Assembly: GCA_044464175.1 (NCBI GenBank)
Contig: JBIQLO010000102.1
Location: 1 to 13,507, forward strand
Length of the DNA: 13,507 nucleotides
Source: JBIQLO01 sp044464175
GTDB taxonomy: Bacteria; Planctomycetota; Phycisphaerae; Tepidisphaerales; Tepidisphaeraceae
Reading direction: 5' to 3'
The first letter of the stretch is position 1. Each line of letters starts with the position of its first letter. Positions 7,048 to 13,507 of the stretch are shown piece by piece. A model generated the notes under the pieces. It did not search any database, was not told where the DNA came from, and saw only the letters and a program-made list of their open reading frames with translations. A program made the translations under genes and the position numbers.

Positions 7048-8388
7048 TTATGTTCCCGCCCCCGCCCGATCCAGTGCCGCCTCAAACCCGTTCTTCCGCA
7101 CCGCCAGGTATTCCTGAATCCATCGCGGATCGATCGCCCCGGCAATGGCCTGCTCAAACCGCCCGGCCGCCTCGTCCCACTGCGCGGTTATCTGTCGGCG
7201 CTGCTCGGCCCCGCTGGCCTTGACGTTAAGGCGGCGGAGCGGGTCGTACTGCTCCAGCGCTGCCTGCTCATGCAGCGTCTGAACCTGTCCCCACGCCCGC
7301 CGGCGAATCTCCGCCAGTTGCTTAAGCGAGCTGTATACTGCGCTGAACCGCCGCCCCTCCCCCAGCACCTCCAGCAGCGCCACGCATGCCTCCCGCCGTT
7401 CCAGGGGCGCATCCCCATCGTGCAGAATCGCCCCCACCAAAAGCAGCGCATCCAGCGCCCCATCCGTCGTCTCGCACTGGGCCCGATGCGTGGAATACCG
7501 GCTCCAGGCCGTGGCGACGACCCCCTTGAAGGGAATGCGCTGGTTCACCTGCATCCACCCCACCGCGTTGGTCCGCCGCCGAGCCAGATCCGGCAGATCG
7601 GCCGTGATCCCGTCCGCTCCCTTGTACGCTGTCGCCCCCCACAGCGGCACGCCCGCCTCATGAAAGCGTTGAATATAGCGCGTGTTGTAATGGTGGTTGG
7701 CCTTGTCCGGCGGATCGCCATACCCCCACGCCATCAAATCCGCCTGCCGTCCCAGTTTCCCCAGCGACTCCTGATCCCATTCGATCATCATGTCATGCCA
7801 GAGAATCGGCCGCAGCTTTTTGCCCGCCAGGTGATTGAGGATGGGCCCAATGTGATGCAGGTAGAGCGCCGCCTTCCCGTGCTTCTCGATGTACGCCTTC
7901 GTGTCCGGATGGGTCCCGAATGACCAAGCCTCATCCCCGCCCAGGTGGAAATAGCGCAAATCGGGCAGCAGCGCGATCACATCATCCACCATCCGGCAGA
8001 TCAACTGCGACGCCCCCTCGGCCAGCGGGTTAAGCACATCGCTCCGCTCCGGCACCTCGCGCAGATGGGCATAGTCCCCCACGCTCAGCACCGTCTCCAT
8101 ATGCCCCAGGCACTGCACCAGTGGCACGATCTCCAGGTTCAAGTCCGCCGCCGCGGCCGCGAACCGCTTGATCTGTTCGGGCGTGTATGCGGTGGGGGAG
8201 CGGAACCGCCTGTCCACCGTCCAGGGGAACATGTCCTCCCATTCCACCAGCAGCAGGTTGTACCGTCCGGCCGCGATCACCTTCAGCAGCTCCAGCAGCC
8301 GCTCAAACGTGGGAGGGACGCCCTTGAGGTCCAGATGCAGCCCGCGAACGGGCGTGCGCGGGGTCGATTCCGTAAAAAGATCAGCCAC
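7048..8388 (-). CDS. Glycoside hydrolase family 20 protein, hexosaminidase D-like
   Basis: This 446-residue protein carries the GH20 catalytic signature HLGGDE at residues 148-153. The Asp-Glu pair (D152, E153) is the substrate-assisted catalytic dyad of beta-N-acetylhexosaminidases. Upstream, PLVQCLGHMETVL (89-101) and LREVP followed by LNP match the hexosaminidase D type, as I remember it. LRPILWHDM (192-200) supplies a likely active-site tryptophan (W197). No signal peptide is present, so it should act in the cytoplasm on imported N-acetylhexosaminides or related beta-hexosaminides. It lacks the small N-terminal non-catalytic domain of secreted GH20 enzymes, and the helical C-terminal part (about 340-446) has no recognised role. 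The start is GTG 8388, with AGGA about 8 nt upstream. It sits 87 bp downstream of the Gfo/Idh/MocA gene, which suggests joint sugar use. Confidence 0.85.
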   Translation of the reverse strand: MADLFTESTPRTPVRGLHLDLKGVPPTFERLLELLKVIAAGRYNLLLVEWEDMFPWTVDRRFRSPTAYTPEQIKRFAAAAADLNLEIVPLVQCLGHMETVLSVGDYAHLREVPERSDVLNPLAEGASQLICRMVDDVIALLPDLRYFHLGGDEAWSFGTHPDTKAYIEKHGKAALYLHHIGPILNHLAGKKLRPILWHDMMIEWDQESLGKLGRQADLMAWGYGDPPDKANHHYNTRYIQRFHEAGVPLWGATAYKGADGITADLPDLARRRTNAVGWMQVNQRIPFKGVVATAWSRYSTHRAQCETTDGALDALLLVGAILHDGDAPLERREACVALLEVLGEGRRFSAVYSSLKQLAEIRRRAWGQVQTLHEQAALEQYDPLRRLNVKASGAEQRRQITAQWDEAAGRFEQAIAGAIDPRWIQEYLAVRKNGFEAALDRAGAGT

Positions 8389-8418
8389 GAATAGTCCTGG
8401 TTAGAGTGGATTGCCGGC

Positions 8419-8436
8419 TCCGGGCCACCACCCGGA
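8419..8436. other. Short inverted repeat between the oxidoreductase and GH20 genes
   Basis: TCCGGG (8419-8424) and CCCGGA (8431-8436) pair around the loop CCACCA in the 87-bp spacer. Two flanking G:C pairs can extend the stem past a mismatch. It could be a processing or attenuating hairpin between the two reading frames. Without a T-run, and in GC-rich DNA, support is weak. Confidence 0.22.
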
Positions 8437-8475
8437 CCCCGACGTTCGATATTGAATCTGAAACCGCCCCCCGGA

Positions 8476-9489
8476 TCAACCGGCCGGATCCAGCCGCTCC
8501 GGCACCGCCTTGACCTTCACGATCCGCCCGCTCTGCCCCGATTCATACACTGCATCCATCAGCGCCGACAAAAGCACGCCATACCGCACCCCGCACAGCA
8601 GCGGCTCCCGCCCCAGCAGCGCGTTGACGAAATTCGCATGCGGCGTCTGGGCGCCGTCGGGCAGGTTGGCCACATGCGGATAGAGCTTGCGCGTCGCCGA
8701 CCACATCTCCAGTTCGCCTCCGTGCGGCCGCGTCTGCACCAGCACCTGGTCCGTCTGCAGCACGATCTGGTTGTGGTATCCAACGCCGTTGCCGCACATG
8801 CCGATGCTGCCGAACGCGCCATTCTGGAACCGGATCATGATCGCCGCGTCAATATCCACCGGCGCGGTCAACTTGTCGTAAAAGCACGCCACCTCCACCA
8901 CCGGATCGTTCATCAGCCACATCATGGCGTTAAGCAGGTGCGCCCCGGTGTCGTAAATAAAGCCCCCGCCGCTCATCGCCGGGTCCTGCCGCCAGGTGTT
9001 CTGCGACAACTGAAGCCACGCCTGATTGCTGTAGCCGGAGATCACCTGGATGCGCCCCAGCCGCCCCGCGTCCCGCTCCCCGGCCAGATAGCGGTACTCC
9101 GCGGTGTAGGGCGCCTGAAATGCGATCGCCAGTTGCTTGCCCGTCCGCTCCACCGTCCGCCACAGGTCATAGGCGTGCTCGCTGTTGGTGACCATCGGCT
9201 TTTCCACCAGCACGTTCACCCCCGCCTCCAGCGCCGCCTTGGCCTGCGCGTGATGCAGCGTGTGCGGCGTCACCAGCACCACGCCGTCCAGTTGCCCCCC
9301 CAGCGACTCCAGCATCAGGTGGTAGTCATGGAAGACCGCCGCCTCCTTGAAGTATTTTTCGTTGTAAGTGTTGGCGCACAGCGAAACATTGTCGCACAGC
9401 GCGATCACCTTCACCTCCGGCAGTTTCAGAAGATTGCGGGCGTGGGCGTTGGCCATCCCGCCGCAGCCGACCAGGGCAAATTTGAGCAT
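8476..9489 (-). CDS. Gfo/Idh/MocA family oxidoreductase
   Basis: This 337-residue protein is an NAD(P)-dependent sugar or cyclitol dehydrogenase of the Gfo/Idh/MocA family. The N-terminal Rossmann domain opens with the dinucleotide loop VGCGGM (7-12). The family's catalytic-site motif EKP is at 96-98 (NVLVEKPM). In the C-terminal alpha/beta domain, GGGFIYDTGAHLLN (174-187) provides the conserved Asp (D180) and His (H184). Length is normal for the family. Known members act on inositols, glucose-fructose, deoxy-sugars or N-acetyl sugars; the substrate cannot be read here. The GH20 neighbour downstream makes an amino-sugar plausible, as an inference only. ATG 9489 has a good GAGGTG Shine-Dalgarno (9494-9499) 4 nt upstream. 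The rmuC stop is 43 bp upstream, so these may share a transcript. Confidence 0.92.
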   Translation of the reverse strand: MLKFALVGCGGMANAHARNLLKLPEVKVIALCDNVSLCANTYNEKYFKEAAVFHDYHLMLESLGGQLDGVVLVTPHTLHHAQAKAALEAGVNVLVEKPMVTNSEHAYDLWRTVERTGKQLAIAFQAPYTAEYRYLAGERDAGRLGRIQVISGYSNQAWLQLSQNTWRQDPAMSGGGFIYDTGAHLLNAMMWLMNDPVVEVACFYDKLTAPVDIDAAIMIRFQNGAFGSIGMCGNGVGYHNQIVLQTDQVLVQTRPHGGELEMWSATRKLYPHVANLPDGAQTPHANFVNALLGREPLLCGVRYGVLLSALMDAVYESGQSGRIVKVKAVPERLDPAG

Positions 9490-9532
9490 GGGGCACCTCG
9501 CAGCGGATAAAAAGTGATTGATGAATCCGACA

Positions 9533-10900
9533 TCATGATACCGTCAATTCCCGTGCCCGCACTTCCACCGGACCGGGATCGGAAATCTCCCTCTGCCCCC
9601 CGGCCCCCAGGTCGTTGATCTTGCGCGCCGTCGCCAGCACCCGCGTCTGCACCGTGCCGACCGCCCGGTTGTAAGCGTCCACCGTCGAGTCCAGCGAGCG
9701 GCCCAGCTTGTCGAAATGCTCCGCCAGCGTGGCGATGCGGTCATAGAGTTGGCCGCCCAGGTCCCGGATCTTCTCCGCGTTCCGCGTGATCTCCTCCTGC
9801 CGCCATCCGAACTCGATCGCCTTGAGCAGCGCGATCAGCGTCGTGGGCGTGGCCACGATGATCTGGTTCCTCAGCGCATCCTCCAGCAGCGACCCGTCCG
9901 CCTCCACCGCCGCGTACAAAAACGCCTCCCCCGGCAGGAACATCACCACGAATTCCGGCGTCGTGCTGAATTGCGCCCAGTAGCTTTTGAGCGACAGCTC
10001 GCGGCAGCGCGTCCGCACCTGCTGGGCATGGCGCTGAAGACAGACCCGCCGCGTGTCCTCATCCGTCGCCGCCGCCGCGTCCAGAAACGCCTCCAGCGGC
10101 GCTTTGCTGTCGATGATCACCTGCCGGTTGCCCGGCATCCGCACAATCATGTCCGGACGCAGCTTCCCATCCTCCCCCTCCACCGTCGCCTGCTCCACGA
10201 AGTCGCACCGCCGGCTCATCCCCGACAGCTCCACCAGCCGCCGCAGCGTGATCTCCCCCCATTGCCCCCGCGTGCTGGGCCGGCTCAGCGCCGTCACCAG
10301 TTGGTTCGTCTGCACATTCAGCGTGCGCTGTGTCTCGGTGAGCGTTCCCAGTTGCTCACGCAGCATGCTGTACGATTCGGTCCGGGACTTTTCGATCTCC
10401 CCCAGCCGCTGCTGATACTGCCCCAGCATCTCGCGCAGCGGCTTGATCTGGGCATCGATCTGCGCACTGCGCTGATCCAGCGTCCCGGCCGCCTCTCTGG
10501 TCAGAACTGAGAAATTCTCCTTCGCCAGTTGCAAAAACGCCTGGTTGTTCCGGGCCAGCGCATCGGCCGAAAGGGAACTGAACGCCTCCCGCAGCCGCAC
10601 CTGCGCCTCTTCCAGCAGCCGGCGCTGCTCCTCCAGATTCTGCCGAGTCCCCTCCAGTTGCGCGCTCAACACCGCCTGCCGCGTCTGGGCTTCCCCCAAC
10701 TGCCGCCGCAGCTCGCCCGACGCCGACTGCTCCGCCGACAGCCGCTCACCCAGCCCCGCCGCCTCCTGCCGCGCCAGCGCCAACGCGGTCCGTGTCTGGT
10801 CCGCCTCCCTGCGCCCGCGCATCGTAGCCCAGGCCCAGGCGGCCAGACCGCCCCCCAGCAGACATCCAATCGCCACCGCCAAGGTCGCCAGAGCCATCAT
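9533..10900 (-). CDS. rmuC: DNA recombination protein RmuC
   Basis: This 455-residue protein matches RmuC throughout. It has an N-terminal membrane segment (residues 3-27) and a long coiled coil (about 32-200, rich in Q, E, R and L). The family's nuclease-like core follows: RGQWGEITLRRLVELSGM (211-228), then RPDMIVRMPGNRQVIIDSKAPL (248-269). In that core D250 and the D264-S-K266 group have the spacing of a PD-(D/E)xK active site. A later conserved stretch, FVVMFLPGEAFLYAA, and ATPTTLIALLKAIEFGW are also typical. In E. coli, rmuC limits recombination at inverted repeats; its biochemical activity is still poorly defined. The start is the first of two adjacent ATGs (10900, 10897); a purine-rich GGGACAG lies just upstream. 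The gene is divergent from the PEP-CTERM gene and leads the minus-strand series of genes. Confidence 0.95.
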   Translation of the reverse strand: MMALATLAVAIGCLLGGGLAAWAWATMRGRREADQTRTALALARQEAAGLGERLSAEQSASGELRRQLGEAQTRQAVLSAQLEGTRQNLEEQRRLLEEAQVRLREAFSSLSADALARNNQAFLQLAKENFSVLTREAAGTLDQRSAQIDAQIKPLREMLGQYQQRLGEIEKSRTESYSMLREQLGTLTETQRTLNVQTNQLVTALSRPSTRGQWGEITLRRLVELSGMSRRCDFVEQATVEGEDGKLRPDMIVRMPGNRQVIIDSKAPLEAFLDAAAATDEDTRRVCLQRHAQQVRTRCRELSLKSYWAQFSTTPEFVVMFLPGEAFLYAAVEADGSLLEDALRNQIIVATPTTLIALLKAIEFGWRQEEITRNAEKIRDLGGQLYDRIATLAEHFDKLGRSLDSTVDAYNRAVGTVQTRVLATARKINDLGAGGQREISDPGPVEVRARELTVS

Positions 10901-11227
10901 AATTCTGTCCCATCTTCACCGATTGCGGCCGATCGATCCGCCCAAGCGCCATTCTTGCAGACTGTCTCTCGCGCCTGCGAACGGGGCGCGGGGTTCCACC
11001 GGCTGAACGGACCAACGGAATTTCCTAACGAAAATCTAACCATATCCCCTCCGGTTTGCCAACCCCGGGATCCACTGCCTGCCGGCCGGGCAAAAATAAC
11101 AAAATCTTGCTCAATCTCCGGAAATACGGGAAAATTTTCAAGTTTTAACCCTCCTCGTTTGTAAAATGCCGCTATCCTGCTATTTTGAATTCAGCTAGGG
11201 TGCAGCCAAATCGGCAGGGATGGATCA
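10901..11227. other. Divergent intergenic region, rmuC / PEP-CTERM gene
   Basis: These 327 bases separate two divergently transcribed starts and show no believable gene; short frames here lack ribosome sites and coding character. The part from about 11085 to 11190 is markedly richer in A/T than the surrounding genes, as expected of promoter DNA. The sequence nearer rmuC (10901-11085) is GC-rich with no clear motif. Confidence 0.6.
11159..11186 (+). promoter_or_regulatory. Possible sigma70-type promoter for the PEP-CTERM gene
   Basis: TTGTAA (11159-11164) and TATTTT (11181-11186) are separated by 16 bp. Each differs from the -35/-10 consensus at two positions. They lie in the A/T-rich part of the spacer, about 40 bp before the start codon at 11228. 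This is a pattern match by eye; planctomycete promoters are poorly defined. Confidence 0.25.
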
Positions 11228-11920
11228 ATGAGAAAATGGCCCTTCTGTTTTGTATTTCTATTATTGGGATTGGCCCTGGCCCCCTCGGCGCATGGTGCGC
11301 TGATGACGCTCCAGAATACCGGATGGGATGTCTCCTGGGATGATGGATTCGCCGGCGCCATCAGCATTCACGACCTCGGCTCCACCACCGATCAGGCCTA
11401 TCTGGCTCTCGATCTGGTCTTCAATGACAGCTTTCTTTCCGACACCACGCTGCTGGCGCCCCTGTCGATCACCTTCATTCAGAACGATTCACCCGCCGTC
11501 TCTCAAATGACCATCCAGATGTCGGTGATGAATCATACCGACTACCCCATCGGCGCCATGGCCCTGCGCCTCATCGGCGGCGGAGCCACCTTTGACGCCG
11601 ACCTCATAAACCTCGGCGGCTCCGGCGGGCTGAACCTCTCCGGCTTCACAGGCCTCCTCACCCCCGACAACAAGCAGATGTACCTGCTGCAGGGAATTGT
11701 GCCGGCCGGCCAGTCCTATCTCCTCTCCTCCACTGCCGGCGTACCGGTCGATGCCGTTCCCTCAACGCGGGGGACCAATGCCTACACCTTCAGTGTCCAG
11801 CCGGCCGCCCAACTGCCCGAACCGGCCGCACTCACCTGCCTCGCCCTGGGCGCTCTCCTGCTGCTGCGTCGAAGGGGTATCCCTTCGGCAAACGGGCAGT
11901 CATTGACAAAATCGGTTTGA
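11228..11920 (+). CDS. PEP-CTERM sorting domain protein
   Basis: This 230-residue exported protein has a signal peptide (MRKWPFCFVFLLLGLALAPSAHG, cleavage likely after AHG at 23). A body of about 170 residues is rich in G, S, T, D and beta-prone segments. The C-terminal PEP-CTERM tag has PEP at 197-199, a hydrophobic helix AALTCLALGALLLL and the basic stop RRR (214-216). Such tags are recognised by an exosortase, which cleaves and transfers the protein to the cell surface or extracellular matrix. No exosortase lies in this window. The body has no recognised enzymatic motif; it reads like a surface or matrix component (VSWDDGFAGAISIHDLG, GGGATFDADLINLGGSG). Unusually, 14 residues follow the arginine cluster, where most tags stop within a few residues. 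ATG 11228 is preceded by AGGGATGG, a passable ribosome site. Confidence 0.9.
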   Translation: MRKWPFCFVFLLLGLALAPSAHGALMTLQNTGWDVSWDDGFAGAISIHDLGSTTDQAYLALDLVFNDSFLSDTTLLAPLSITFIQNDSPAVSQMTIQMSVMNHTDYPIGAMALRLIGGGATFDADLINLGGSGGLNLSGFTGLLTPDNKQMYLLQGIVPAGQSYLLSSTAGVPVDAVPSTRGTNAYTFSVQPAAQLPEPAALTCLALGALLLLRRRGIPSANGQSLTKSV

Positions 11921-11991
11921 ATCCCCGCCGAGATGCGCTGAGCACAGAAGCAGGCAATATTTTTTTAATGACCATTCAGTCGGATGCAGTC

Positions 11992-12013
11992 CCGCCAGTG
12001 CCCCCACTGGCGG
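11992..12013. terminator. Hairpin between convergent genes, candidate bidirectional terminator
   Basis: CCGCCAGTG and CACTGGCGG form a perfect 9-bp stem around the loop CCCC. It lies midway in the 167-bp gap between the PEP-CTERM stop (11920) and the lpxK stop (12088), where a shared transcription end is expected. A T-run occurs nearby (about 11960-11966) but not directly after the stem on the plus strand, so intrinsic termination is uncertain. On the minus strand the 5-bp repeat AGCGG/CCGCT is encountered first. Confidence 0.45.
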
Positions 12014-12087
12014 AACGGAACGAAAGCGGTTTTTTCCCGCTCCGCCTTCTCCACATCCGGGCAGTGCATTTTGACAAGAGCTGAAAG

Positions 12088-13194
12088 CTACTTCCCCCCT
12101 GATTTCCGCCCAAGCGATGCCGTGATTTGCTCCAACAGCCGCTCTTCATCCCCCTCCGAAAATTGCGTTCTCAGGTCCAGCCGCCATAGCGGAAGCCCTT
12201 GCTCCTCCCACAGCGTTTGCCGGCGAGCAAGCTTCACCCAATCCTTGTCCGTCGTCAGCAGAGCGTCGGCCCGCGCCCGCCGGGCTTCGGCAATCAACTC
12301 CAGCAGGTCCTGCTCCGTGTAGGTGTGATGGTCGTTAAACCAGTGTCCCCCCACGTACGATTTGCCCCAGCGCTGAAGCTGAGCCTCCAGCGCTCCGGGC
12401 CGCCCGATGCCGGCGAAGGCGAAAAACCGCTGCTTCCCCAGTGTCTCGATGGGCAGCCCCGCGCCCCTGCCATCCAGCAATCCGGCGTGATGGTGGGCGC
12501 AGCGATAGATCGGAGCCTCCCGATTCCATCGCCGAAGCACGTCGGTGATTTCGCCCAGCCGTTTGGGCGAAACCGCATCGGCCCGCGTCAGCAGCAGTGC
12601 ATCGGCCCGTCTCAGGCCCTCCATCGGCTCGCGCAGCAGTCCACGCGGGTGAACATGGCCAAAGCCGAACGGCTCGGTCGCATCAATCAGCACCAGGTCG
12701 AAATTCCGCCCGGCCCGCCGGTGCTGAAATGCATCGTCCAGGATGAACAGTTCCGTCTCCGGCCTCCGCGCCAGCACCGCTGCCGCCCCGGCCACCCGGT
12801 CCGCGTTCGCCTCGATCTCCACCGGCACGGCCGCGCTGCGGTTCAGCAGTTCCTCCAGCATCGCCGCCTCATCGCTCTGAACGCTTTGCCCGCGCATGTA
12901 CCCTCGCAGCAGGATGGCCGCCCGCCTCTGACGCTGGCGCATCGCCTCGGCCAGCCACCGCACCACCGGCGTCTTGCCGGTCCCCCCGGCCGTCAAATTT
13001 CCCACGCTCACCGCCGGCCGGCCCAGCCCGACCACGCGGAACACCCCCCGGTCGTATAGCCCGTTGCGCACCCGCATCAGGGCGGCATACCCCGGTTCCG
13101 CCACCCCCGTCAGCGTGCGCACCCCCCGCGCCGACCACGACCGGCTCCGCCCGCTCAACGCCTCCAGCGCAAATTGATCCAGCGATCCCGACAT
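12088..13194 (-). CDS. lpxK: Tetraacyldisaccharide 4'-kinase LpxK
   Basis: This 368-residue protein is the lipid A pathway kinase that phosphorylates the 4' position of the tetraacylated disaccharide at the inner membrane, giving lipid IVA. The Walker A region is SVGNLTAGGTGKTP (63-76). LLRGY (96-100) corresponds to the family's SRGYGG, SDEA (108-111) to the DE pair, and ILDDAFQHRR (151-160) is the diagnostic LpxK block. RGLLREP (184-190) and TTDKDWVKL near the end also fit. The usual amphipathic N-terminal segment precedes the P-loop. I chose ATG 13194 because the P-loop then sits at a normal distance from the N-terminus. The open frame continues to 13353, but that part reads through a tandem heptamer repeat. 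There is no Shine-Dalgarno at 13194. Its presence implies lipid A synthesis and a Gram-negative envelope. Confidence 0.95.
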   Translation of the reverse strand: MSGSLDQFALEALSGRSRSWSARGVRTLTGVAEPGYAALMRVRNGLYDRGVFRVVGLGRPAVSVGNLTAGGTGKTPVVRWLAEAMRQRQRRAAILLRGYMRGQSVQSDEAAMLEELLNRSAAVPVEIEANADRVAGAAAVLARRPETELFILDDAFQHRRAGRNFDLVLIDATEPFGFGHVHPRGLLREPMEGLRRADALLLTRADAVSPKRLGEITDVLRRWNREAPIYRCAHHHAGLLDGRGAGLPIETLGKQRFFAFAGIGRPGALEAQLQRWGKSYVGGHWFNDHHTYTEQDLLELIAEARRARADALLTTDKDWVKLARRQTLWEEQGLPLWRLDLRTQFSEGDEERLLEQITASLGRKSGGK

Positions 13195-13200
13195 CGGCGC

Positions 13201-13235
13201 AAATGGTAAATGGAAAAGGGAAAATGGAAAATGAA
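13201..13235. repeat. Heptanucleotide tandem repeat, (AAATGGA) type, 5 units
   Basis: Five consecutive 7-mers read AAATGGT, AAATGGA, AAAGGGA, AAATGGA and AAATGAA, followed by AATCC. They lie 6 bp upstream of the lpxK start codon. On the lpxK strand the repeat is pyrimidine-rich (TCCATTT), so it occupies the place where a ribosome-binding site would be. Read in the lpxK frame it would give FHFPFSLFHLPF, which I take as non-coding. Confidence 0.8.
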
Positions 13236-13446
13236 AATCCACCCCCTCACGGCACACCAATGCCACCGTACTCGCTGACTCGTGCCCAAGTGGCACCCTT
13301 CGCTGATCTGTAGGCGCTCTTCGCTGACCCCGCGCTGCGCCCTTTGTCGCCAAAACGCGCAGCGCAAAAAACCAAAAAAACTTCGTGAAAAAAAAGAATT
13401 ATCGCCCCTGACGCTCTAAAAACCGCGATTTGAAAAATAGCGCTGC

Positions 13447-13466
13447 GCGGTTTGGAACCAAACCGC
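13447..13466. repeat. 20-bp perfect palindrome upstream of the right-edge gene
   Basis: GCGGTTTGG, AA in the centre (one base of each belonging to the axis) and CCAAACCGC give a near-continuous palindrome. As a hairpin it has an 8-bp stem and a GAAC loop. It lies 36 bp before the start codon at 13503. It could be an operator for a dimeric regulator or a 5'-leader hairpin; the sequence does not decide. Confidence 0.5.
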
Positions 13467-13502
13467 CCAGCCCCCCCTGTAAGGATAGAGGAGCTAAAAA
13501 CA

Positions 13503-13507
13503 ATGAC
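13503..13507 (+). CDS. Start of a gene cut by the window edge
   Basis: ATG at 13503-13505 is preceded by AGAGGAG (13487-13493), a good Shine-Dalgarno at a 9-nt spacing, so translation very probably begins here. Only one complete codon is visible, and the product cannot be named. The gene is divergent from lpxK and shares the 13195-13502 spacer with it. Confidence 0.55.

Larger units (their letters stand above)
13195..13502. other. Divergent intergenic region upstream of lpxK
   Basis: This 308-bp spacer separates lpxK from a plus-strand gene starting at 13503, and I see no gene in it. It is a patchwork: a heptamer tandem repeat next to lpxK (13201-13240), a segment with three TCGCTGA copies and a small GTGCC/GGCAC hairpin (13272-13327), an A-rich stretch (13367-13440), and a palindrome at 13447-13466. 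The base composition is unlike the genes on either side. No convincing -35/-10 pair was found. Confidence 0.6.

Noticed and set aside
5044..7923. A 959-codon open frame on the plus strand
   Set aside because: It runs antisense to the TolC-family gene, the following spacer and most of the GH20 gene. Its translation is Arg/Pro/Leu/Gln-rich with no domain, as expected of an antisense frame in GC-rich DNA.
8452..9510. Long plus-strand open frame antisense to the Gfo/Idh/MocA gene
   Set aside because: It mirrors a well-supported gene codon by codon, has an Arg/His/Gln/Pro-rich product and no ribosome site.
10529..11164. Plus-strand open frame over the rmuC 5' end and the divergent spacer
   Set aside because: Most of it is antisense to the RmuC coiled-coil coding region. 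The part in the spacer shows no protein-like composition and no ribosome site.
13195..13353. N-terminal extension of LpxK by 53 residues
   Set aside because: It would translate the heptamer repeat into a low-complexity stretch and push the P-loop too far from the N-terminus compared with known LpxK.

Overview
The window is GC-rich DNA of a Gram-negative bacterium, most probably a planctomycete of the Phycisphaerae type. Four things point that way: a lipid A kinase (LpxK), outer-membrane proteins and lipoproteins, a PEP-CTERM sorting-tag protein, and a metallophosphoesterase with unusual metal motifs that I recall from planctomycete genomes. A Gfo/Idh/MocA oxidoreductase next to an intracellular-type GH20 hexosaminidase fits the same picture. 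The lineage is inferred from gene content and recall, not from a marker gene.

Layout. Bases 2-1845 (+) hold the 3' end of an SDR oxidoreductase, a threonine-synthase-like PLP enzyme and a small lipoprotein, spaced tightly enough to be one transcript. Bases 1973-2887 (-) encode an outer-membrane beta-barrel of TorF-porin type, divergent from a metallophosphoesterase at 3137-4006 (+). That gene overlaps the 3' end of a convergent GT4-type glycosyltransferase (3950-5029, -) by 57 bp. A minus-strand series then reads from high to low coordinates: rmuC (10900-9533), Gfo/Idh/MocA oxidoreductase (9489-8476), GH20 hexosaminidase (8388-7048), TolC-family lipoprotein (6843-5107) and the glycosyltransferase. 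A perfect 18-bp inverted repeat lies between the last two. A PEP-CTERM protein (11228-11920, +) is divergent from rmuC and convergent with lpxK (13194-12088, -). A new plus-strand gene begins at 13503, at the window edge.

Function. Most of these are envelope and housekeeping genes: lipid A synthesis, outer-membrane barrel, efflux-type outer-membrane channel, surface-tagged protein and glycosyl transfer. A small sugar-processing pair (GH20 plus Gfo/Idh/MocA) sits among them. I see no mobile element, CRISPR array, phage module, toxin-antitoxin pair or tRNA/rRNA. The least ordinary parts are non-coding: the 5052-5092 palindrome, and the 13195-13502 spacer with a heptanucleotide tandem repeat and a second palindrome. 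I do not see a convincing new multi-gene system here.
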